Shown here piece by piece: positions 51,968-57,056 of a DNA stretch of 57,056 nucleotides. The first letter of the stretch is position 1. Every line of letters begins with the position of its first letter. Source of the DNA: Bacteroidota bacterium (GTDB lineage Bacteria; Bacteroidota; Bacteroidia; Bacteroidales; JAAUTT01). Location of the stretch: contig JAEYWD010000048.1 of the NCBI GenBank assembly GCA_023429135.1, positions 1-57,056 on the forward strand, in the 5' to 3' direction. The position numbers and the translations under genes were made by a program. The notes below the pieces were generated by a model. That model did not search any database. It saw only the letters and a list, made by a program, of their open reading frames with translations, and was not told the DNA's origin.

Positions 51968-53313
51968 TATTCCAGATGTTTGGGGAGTTGTTCCTGTTGT
52001 TTAATGGTGTCAACGGATTCCTCCTTTCTGATCAGGTGTGTTTTTCCCTGGGTATCGATAAGCACAATATTGGGTCGCATGGTGATGAACTGCAGCCACT
52101 GGGTCATATTGTAAGCTCCCACACGCTGAATCACCAAATGGTCACCTTTCTTCACCAGCGGCAGTACCACGGCCGCACGTATTACATCGATATTCATGCA
52201 CAAAGGCCCGTAAATGGTGGTTTCTTCGGTGTGGTCGTTATCAAATTGGGTAGGCGAAACGGTATGGTCGTACCAGAACGATGTAAAGAGAATATTAACC
52301 CCTGCATCTATAATGGTTGCACGCCGTCCGTCGGCCAGACGTTTATTGGCCAGAACGGTGGTAAGGAGGTATCCGGCGTTGTCAATCAGGGCCCTCCCTG
52401 TTTCCAGTATCAGCAAGGGCAGGGAGTCGGGCCTAATCGACGAATTAATTAAGGCAGAACTGATGGCATCAGCATATTCGTCGAACGAGGGAGCTGCATC
52501 GTAACCCTGCAGATATGATCCGCGCAATGTATTTTGTGAGGCAAACCCACCGCCCATGTCGATATATTGAATTGCATGATTGTATTTGTTCCTGATCTCG
52601 ACCACCAGGTTGGCCAGTTTGGAGGCAGCTACCCTGTATGCTGATGGGGTGGTGATGTAAGTTCCTATATGTGTATGTAATCCCACCAGATCAAGATGGT
52701 GGTTTAGCAGAATGCGGTTGAGGGCTTCCCAGGCTTCCCCGTTTTCGTAGTTAAAGCCAAAACGGTCCCATTGCGGGTAAATGCCGGTATCCATATTTAC
52801 CCTGATCGCAACTTTCGGTTTTTTATGTGTTTTTTTAGAAAGATCGGCAAGCATATACAGTTCGTCGAAATGGTCTAAGTGAATCAATGAATTGTTATTG
52901 ATTGCCAGCTCAAGATCTTCCAGGCTTTTTCCCGGACCGTTGAATATTATCTGTGAGCCGGGTACACCGTTTAACAGTGCTTTTTTATATTCAAACCCCG
53001 ATACTACTTCGGCCCAGGATCCTTCCTGGTGAAAGATTTTGCAAACTGCATCCAGGTAATTGGTTTTGTACGACCATGCAAACTGCACTAACGGATAGCG
53101 GGTCGAGAAAGCCAGTTTTGCTTCGCTGATGGTTTGTCTGATGGTCTTTTCCGAAAGTACGAACAGTGGAGAACCGTACTCCTTCATTAAATGTTCAACA
53201 GGTAAGCCATCTATAGCGTTTAAAGCTTCAATGCGGTTTTTCATACCAAATTTAGCTGGTAGTCCTGTAACAATTTTTTTAATAAATGGACGTTCGAATT
53301 TCAACTTTTCCAT
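51967..53313 (-). CDS. Fold-III PLP decarboxylase-like enzyme (LysA/ODC superfamily)
   Basis: A 448-residue enzyme of the alanine-racemase-fold decarboxylases. PLP Lys83 is in FAWSYKTNY, a stacking/phosphate region in LHTHIGTYI and DMGGGFAS, ETGRALID, the partner-site Cys372 in YGPLCMNIDVI, and GAYNMTQW with the PLP-contact Tyr. Catalytic residues look intact. The residue after the Cys, which is acidic in ornithine and diaminopimelate decarboxylases, is Met here, so the substrate is probably neither. It lies between ATP-grasp and UT-M23 genes in the operon. Confidence 0.87.
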   Translation of the reverse strand: MEKLKFERPFIKKIVTGLPAKFGMKNRIEALNAIDGLPVEHLMKEYGSPLFVLSEKTIRQTISEAKLAFSTRYPLVQFAWSYKTNYLDAVCKIFHQEGSWAEVVSGFEYKKALLNGVPGSQIIFNGPGKSLEDLELAINNNSLIHLDHFDELYMLADLSKKTHKKPKVAIRVNMDTGIYPQWDRFGFNYENGEAWEALNRILLNHHLDLVGLHTHIGTYITTPSAYRVAASKLANLVVEIRNKYNHAIQYIDMGGGFASQNTLRGSYLQGYDAAPSFDEYADAISSALINSSIRPDSLPLLILETGRALIDNAGYLLTTVLANKRLADGRRATIIDAGVNILFTSFWYDHTVSPTQFDNDHTEETTIYGPLCMNIDVIRAAVVLPLVKKGDHLVIQRVGAYNMTQWLQFITMRPNIVLIDTQGKTHLIRKEESVDTIKQQEQLPKHLE

Positions 53314-53317
53314 ATAC

Positions 53318-54361
53318 TTATAATTCTCCGTTGATAGTTAATTTTTCTAGTTCTTTAATGCTCACAATCATATCGTACGAGTAGCGGACAAACATTTTTC
53401 CCACTTCGTAACTTTCAAAAGGTTCCACCTTCATTCCCAGAGCCAGCTTAGCAAGCGCTTCCGGATGGTTTTGTCCGGCTCCCACAGCCAGGTAAACCCA
53501 TGCGGGGATCCGGGGGTTGATTTCGATGATATAAATTTTGTCGTTGCTTTTAATCATTTCAATTTCCATTCCGCCACGCCATTTGGTTTGCTGCATAACT
53601 TTATTTGTTATGTCGAGCAGTCGTGGTTCGTCAATGGTAATTCCTCCCCAGGCTTTTCCTTTATCGGTAATGTAAGTTTTTCGCATGGCAACTGCGCCGG
53701 TGGTATTGCCTTCCCCATCGCCCAATGCGGTAACATTAAGTTCTGTACCAATAATATATTCCTGAACAATCACCGGGGTTCCCCACTTTGCGCTTATTTT
53801 GAAAAAGAAGTTCTGGGCTTGTTGAAGATTTTGTGCGATATAGGCGTCGTAGTATTTTCCTTTTATCATCACCGGAAAGTTATATTCTTTAACGGCTTTT
53901 TCGAGTTCTTCGAGTGTTCCTACAGGCTGACTTTTGGGAATATCTAAACCATATTTTTCTCCGTACTCCGGCAGGTTCGATTTGTGACGTTCCTCAAATT
54001 GAGCAATAGTAGGCAAAAAGGTCGCTATTCCCTCTTTTCGAAGCACCTGGACCGATTTCATAAAAGCATACAATTCGGCATCGAAATTTGGAATCAGCAC
54101 GTCAACCTTTTCCTTGCGGTGAATTTCAAGCACACGTTCAATCAGGGCATCCGAACCTTCCGAAGGATATGGCACCATATAGGTTTTATCCACCAGGTCG
54201 TGCATAAATATTCCCGGCTCAAGCTTTTCGTATGCCAACCCGATAATTCGCGGTTCAAAAAAAGTCGATTCGCGCAACCCTCTGATTACCGGAATTCCAG
54301 GGCCCGGACTATCTATATTATTCAAACCGGTTACTGCGATGGTGATAGGTTTTTTACTCAT
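53318..54361 (-). CDS. ATP-grasp ligase of the CarB-like type
   Basis: A 347-residue protein. An N-terminal Rossmann-like domain (about 5-115) begins ITIAVTGLNNIDSPG. The ATP-grasp core has FPVMIKGKYYDAY, IVQEYIIGTELNV, GGMEIEMI and the Mg-binding IIEINPRIPAWV. It is closest in layout to carbamoyl-phosphate-synthase-like ATP-grasp proteins that join a carboxylate to an amine. Its start overlaps the PqqD gene stop by eight bases, pointing to stoichiometric co-expression. With a PqqD partner it may act on a peptide; a free amino-acid substrate is the alternative. Confidence 0.88.
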   Translation of the reverse strand: MSKKPITIAVTGLNNIDSPGPGIPVIRGLRESTFFEPRIIGLAYEKLEPGIFMHDLVDKTYMVPYPSEGSDALIERVLEIHRKEKVDVLIPNFDAELYAFMKSVQVLRKEGIATFLPTIAQFEERHKSNLPEYGEKYGLDIPKSQPVGTLEELEKAVKEYNFPVMIKGKYYDAYIAQNLQQAQNFFFKISAKWGTPVIVQEYIIGTELNVTALGDGEGNTTGAVAMRKTYITDKGKAWGGITIDEPRLLDITNKVMQQTKWRGGMEIEMIKSNDKIYIIEINPRIPAWVYLAVGAGQNHPEALAKLALGMKVEPFESYEVGKMFVRYSYDMIVSIKELEKLTINGEL

Positions 54362-54602
54362 CTTTGGCCAGTTGATAGTTTTTCAGCATACCGATAAAAT
54401 CTATGTAATATCTCTCAAAAGTGGCTTCGTCAACATCGTAACGGTTTAAAATATTGGCTTTTATTTCGCTGTCGGTTTTATTGGCTTTGAGTAATTCCAC
54501 TATTTCCAAACCTATAGGATTAAGGGTGTACGACTCGCCTATTGAAGGGTCAAAAACATAGCCCGTATCACTAATGGCAATATTTTTATTTAATCTGATC
54601 AT
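54354..54602 (-). CDS. PqqD-like small protein
   Basis: An 82-residue protein with the PqqD/RRE fold pattern: a beta-hairpin (IAISDTGYVFDPSIGESYTL), a short helix around NPIGLEIVELLKANKT, and a helical end with VDEATFERYYIDFIGML. PqqD-type proteins bind leader peptides of ribosomal natural products and deliver them to enzymes. It is the first gene of the six-gene operon, overlapping ATP-grasp by eight bases. Confidence 0.82.
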   Translation of the reverse strand: MIRLNKNIAISDTGYVFDPSIGESYTLNPIGLEIVELLKANKTDSEIKANILNRYDVDEATFERYYIDFIGMLKNYQLAKDE

Positions 54603-54652
54603 GATAGTTTTTTGTTTATTACTTAAAGTTAGATGAAAAAGAATAAAAAGGT

Positions 54653-54775
54653 TTAATGCAATTGTGATTTTATTTTGAATTTTTCTGATGAATTGCTGTT
54701 AATTGTTGGGCTACAATTTATAAAAGTAAAGAACTGGACCGGCAATATCGTTTTTTCAACATTCCAAATCTTCAT
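54653..54775 (-). CDS. 40-residue ORF upstream of the PqqD gene, possible precursor peptide
   Basis: An ATG-started frame beginning MKIWNVEKTILPVQFF with one Cys and a Ser/Asn/Lys-rich C-terminal half, 50 bases before the PqqD-like gene on the same strand. Size and place suit a precursor for the PqqD/ATP-grasp pair. Against it, composition follows the AT-rich spacer, no ribosome site is seen, and a near-consensus -7 element (TAACTTTA at 54624-54631, minus strand) lies downstream of it. Weak call. Confidence 0.2.
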   Translation of the reverse strand: MKIWNVEKTILPVQFFTFINCSPTINSNSSEKFKIKSQLH

Positions 54776-54855
54776 CAATAAAAAAATTGAGCTATTTCAT
54801 TTCCTTTATTGAGAAGCGATCGTTCTGAATGCCAGGAATACGTCCTGGGAACCAG

Positions 54856-54863
54856 TATCTTTG
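54856..54863 (+). promoter_or_regulatory. Bacteroidota -7 element for the ArsM-like/TrxR pair
   Basis: TATCTTTG matches TAnnTTTG exactly and lies 27 bases before the ATG at 54891, leaving a short leader. Confidence 0.55.
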
Positions 54864-54890
54864 CTTTCGATAATTTAATTGCCAGTTTTT

Positions 54891-55520
54891 ATGGAAACAA
54901 CAAAAGTTTTTCAGAGCGAAGTTCAACCGGGGTGTTGCTTGCCGGCAGCAGAACCTATGAAGTATTTTGAAACTGAGTCCGACCAGGTTTTTGTCAGTCT
55001 GGGTAATCTTGGCGATGATATCTTTGAAATAGCCAAAGAGGTGGGCAGCAATGGTTATGTTTATGGTATTAATTCTTCGGAGAGCTCAATTAAAGCAGCT
55101 TTTGACAGTGCTGAGGAATTGGGGATTACCAATGTTGATTTTATAAAATCAGGTTTTGAGAAGATAAAACTGAACGATGAAATAGCACACCGCGTAACAG
55201 CCGACTGTTCAATCAGCAATGCTGAGAACAGGAGGGCTGTGTGGAGCGAGATATATAGAATTCTTAAGAGAGGAGGCCAGTTTGTGGTTCGCGATATTTA
55301 TAAACCTAACGGAGTTCCTTCCAAATTTGCCGGAAATCCGGAGTGCAACGCTACTGTTTTATCGCGTGCAGAATATCTGGAAATGCTTTATACATTAGGA
55401 TTTTCTATGATCAGGATTTTGGATGAAAAGAAAAAAATAAAAAATGGAACTGAGCTTACAAGCTTTACCGTTTTGGGCGAAAAACCCGGCGAAACGTTTG
55501 TGAGCGCCTGTAGAATTTAA
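54891..55520 (+). CDS. ArsM-family-like protein with degenerate AdoMet site
   Basis: A 209-residue protein starting at the ATG 54891 (an upstream TTG at 54879 is less likely). It aligns by eye along its whole length with the methyltransferase at 8198-8848. Motif I is VSLGNLGDD instead of VDLGSGRGTD, with Ser36 for Asp. The acidic residue of motif II is Asn61 (GINSS). Cysteines equivalent to the arsenic ligands are kept: Cys15/Cys16, Cys106 in ADCSISN, and Cys152 in PECNATV. It probably no longer methylates but may bind arsenic or another thiophilic ligand (inference). It is followed after 73 bases by a thioredoxin/reductase fusion. Confidence 0.8.
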   Translation: METTKVFQSEVQPGCCLPAAEPMKYFETESDQVFVSLGNLGDDIFEIAKEVGSNGYVYGINSSESSIKAAFDSAEELGITNVDFIKSGFEKIKLNDEIAHRVTADCSISNAENRRAVWSEIYRILKRGGQFVVRDIYKPNGVPSKFAGNPECNATVLSRAEYLEMLYTLGFSMIRILDEKKKIKNGTELTSFTVLGEKPGETFVSACRI

Positions 55521-55593
55521 TTTAAAATCAGGGTCTTTTCAGCTTGAAACTGACTCTTTAATGTTGTAACTTATGCATATTTAAAATACCGCC

Positions 55594-56862
55594 ATGAAAG
55601 AAATAAATAGCAATGAATTTGAACAGGAAGTATTGAACGGAGGAAAAGTTGTACTTGATTTTTATTCGACCGAATGCCCGCCATGTGAAGCCTTGGCACC
55701 CAAGTTTGATGGGTTGGCCAAACTTTATGGCAATGATATCAAATTCTTAAAGATTTTCCGACAGCAGAACCGCGAGCTGGCCGATCAGCTCGGCGTAAAA
55801 TCTTCGCCTACGCTTTTGTTTTTTGAAGGAGGAAAGGAAGTAGGAACACGCTACAGCGGAGGTGTTAAACGAAGCGATATTATCAACTCGCTCGACAGCA
55901 TGCTGCCAACTAACCGTGTAAAGGAAATCAAAGCCCAAATCAAGCCAAGTGTTTCGGAGTTCGATGTAATCATTCTGGGAGCAGGTCCCGGAGGTCTGAC
56001 TGCCGGACTTTACCTGTGCCAGGCAAAAATAAACACCGTATTGGTGGATGTTGCCCTGCCCGGCGGACAAGTGGCTACCACCCACGAGGTGTCCAACTAT
56101 CCCGGATTTGTGGAACCACAGGCTGGATACATGCTTTCGCACAATATGAGCGAACAGACCAAAATGTGCGGAACGGTTTATAAGGTAGCTGTTGATATTA
56201 CCAAAGTTGATCTGGAAAAGAAGGAAATTATTATAGACGAATACGAAACTATCAGAGCCAAAAGGATTGTGATTGCCACCGGAAGTTCGCCAAACTCTAC
56301 CGGAGCTGCCGGCGAACGAGAATTAAAAGGCAAAGGCATTTCCTATTGTGCTACCTGCGATGCCAAATATTTTGTTGATAAGGAGGTAGTTGTTATTGGC
56401 GGTGGTAACTCTGCTGTGGAAGAAGCTGAGTTTATTACCCGTTTTGCCAGCAAAGTCACCATTGTGCACCAATTTGATAAGCTTACGGCAAATAAAAAAG
56501 CCCAGGAAAAGATTTATGCGAATCCGAAAGTTTCCTTCCTTTTCCAGCACGAACCCCGCTCGTTCAAACGCGATGGCGACAAAATGGTCACCGAACTTGA
56601 GGACCTGAAAACCAAAGAACGGAAAACGATGGTAAGCGACGGCGTATTTATATTCATCGGTATGAAACCCAATATTGAACTGTTTAAGGATAAACTTCTG
56701 CTCGACCAGTGGGGGTATATCAAAGCAAACGAAGACATGCAGACCAGCGTCCCGGGCGTTTATGCCGTTGGCGATGTTATCAGCAAAAAATACCGCCAGA
56801 TAACCACCGCAGTTGCCGATGGTACCATTGCTGCCATTGCAATTGCGAAGGAACTGGATTGA
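55594..56862 (+). CDS. Thioredoxin–thioredoxin reductase fusion
   Basis: A 422-residue fusion. The N-terminal thioredoxin domain (about 1-105) has CPPC at Cys28/Cys31 rather than CGPC. The thioredoxin-reductase part has FAD motif ILGAGPGGLTAGLYL, redox CATC at Cys252/Cys255, nucleotide motif VIGGGNSAVEEAEF and C-terminal FAD motif VYAVGDV. The region after the nucleotide motif reads VTIVHQFDKLTANKKAQEK; the HRR...R arginines that hold NADPH's 2'-phosphate in ordinary thioredoxin reductases are absent. NADH or another donor may be used (inference). It is paired with the ArsM-like protein. Confidence 0.9.
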   Translation: MKEINSNEFEQEVLNGGKVVLDFYSTECPPCEALAPKFDGLAKLYGNDIKFLKIFRQQNRELADQLGVKSSPTLLFFEGGKEVGTRYSGGVKRSDIINSLDSMLPTNRVKEIKAQIKPSVSEFDVIILGAGPGGLTAGLYLCQAKINTVLVDVALPGGQVATTHEVSNYPGFVEPQAGYMLSHNMSEQTKMCGTVYKVAVDITKVDLEKKEIIIDEYETIRAKRIVIATGSSPNSTGAAGERELKGKGISYCATCDAKYFVDKEVVVIGGGNSAVEEAEFITRFASKVTIVHQFDKLTANKKAQEKIYANPKVSFLFQHEPRSFKRDGDKMVTELEDLKTKERKTMVSDGVFIFIGMKPNIELFKDKLLLDQWGYIKANEDMQTSVPGVYAVGDVISKKYRQITTAVADGTIAAIAIAKELD

Positions 56863-56867
56863 GGAAG

Positions 56868-57020
56868 TCGATAGTCGATAGTCCATGGTCGATAGCCAAT
56901 ATAGTCCACAGAGGCTATGTTGCATAGAAATGTAGATTTGATTTTATGTTTTTTAAGGCTGAAGGCCTTGGATAACTCAGCCCAGGGCAAAGCGAAGCGG
57001 CGCCCTGGGTTAATCAAACA
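56868..57020. repeat. Intergenic repeats at the window end
   Basis: A gtcgatagtc/gtccatggtcgatag iteration (56868-56905) is followed by ggctgaaggcc and a hairpin cccagggc (56981-56988) / gccctggg (57002-57009). The hairpin is typical of dispersed palindromic elements in this phylum. No gene is recognised after 56863. Confidence 0.6.
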
Positions 57021-57056
57021 GAATTTTTTTTGGCGGCGTGAAAATATGTTAAAAAA

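Noticed and set aside
53318..54361. Carbamoyl-phosphate synthase large subunit or D-alanine ligase
   Set aside because: The protein is a single 347-residue ATP-grasp unit without the duplicated halves of CarB and without D-Ala ligase signature motifs; the PqqD overlap suggests a specialised ligase.

Overview
The window is a chromosomal piece of a Bacteroidota genome, most likely a marine or sediment Marinilabiliales/Bacteroidales-type organism. The evidence is gldD and gldE, a C-terminal type IX secretion sorting domain on a secreted carboxypeptidase, the HU / mutY / ssb / gldE / gldD gene order, TAnnTTTG-type -7 promoter elements, near absence of Shine-Dalgarno sequences and moderate-to-low GC. 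The species is not determined. The window opens inside a 5S rRNA gene, so an rRNA operon lies just upstream.

Layout. 1-140: 5S rRNA end and terminator. 171-5218: hybrid histidine kinase and transketolase. 5462-9063: a TonB-like protein, then a five-gene minus-strand operon: DUF2892-type membrane protein, ArsM-family methyltransferase, thioredoxin lipoprotein, an unannotated 32-residue Cys peptide, and a radical SAM/SPASM maturase. 9229-9480: a 21-bp tandem repeat. 9579-26485: mostly core genes (ychF, secreted M14 carboxypeptidase, ABC exporter, gldD-gldE-ssb-mutY, HU, a bS22/mS38-like mini-protein, RNase G, DsbD) and an ECF sigma / membrane regulator / DUF4097-DUF2807 surface module. 26762-34010: an accessory, decayed zone. 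It holds a J-like/LRR protein, two AT-rich genes bracketed by attC-like inverted repeats, two dead group II introns, an IS91-type transposase fragment, a UPF0175 antitoxin with a wrecked PIN toxin, palindromic repeats and a frameshifted DUF1801 gene. 34257-46562: envelope and metabolic genes (S74-capped adhesin-like protein, TPR histidine kinase, pectinesterase, thiamine-binding protein, S41 peptidase with an HEXXH outer-membrane protein, YqaA). 46570-47757: AraC-type regulator. 47860-54602: a tightly coupled six-gene operon: PqqD-like, ATP-grasp, fold-III PLP decarboxylase-like enzyme, urea-transporter/M23 fusion, TPR + YaiO-like beta-barrel, TPR. 54891-56862: an ArsM-family protein that has lost its AdoMet-binding residues, then a thioredoxin/thioredoxin-reductase fusion.

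The two best candidates for undescribed systems are (a) the SPASM maturase / Cys mini-peptide / ArsM / thioredoxin operon, which looks like a thiol- or arsenic-linked RiPP pathway, and (b) the PqqD / ATP-grasp / decarboxylase / UT-M23 / beta-barrel operon, which has the parts of a biosynthesis-plus-envelope-export pathway for an amino-acid- or peptide-derived product. The ArsM-like pseudoenzyme and thioredoxin reductase beside (b) mirror the ArsM/thioredoxin pair in (a). All functional links between genes are inferences from gene order and visible motifs; no database search was run.
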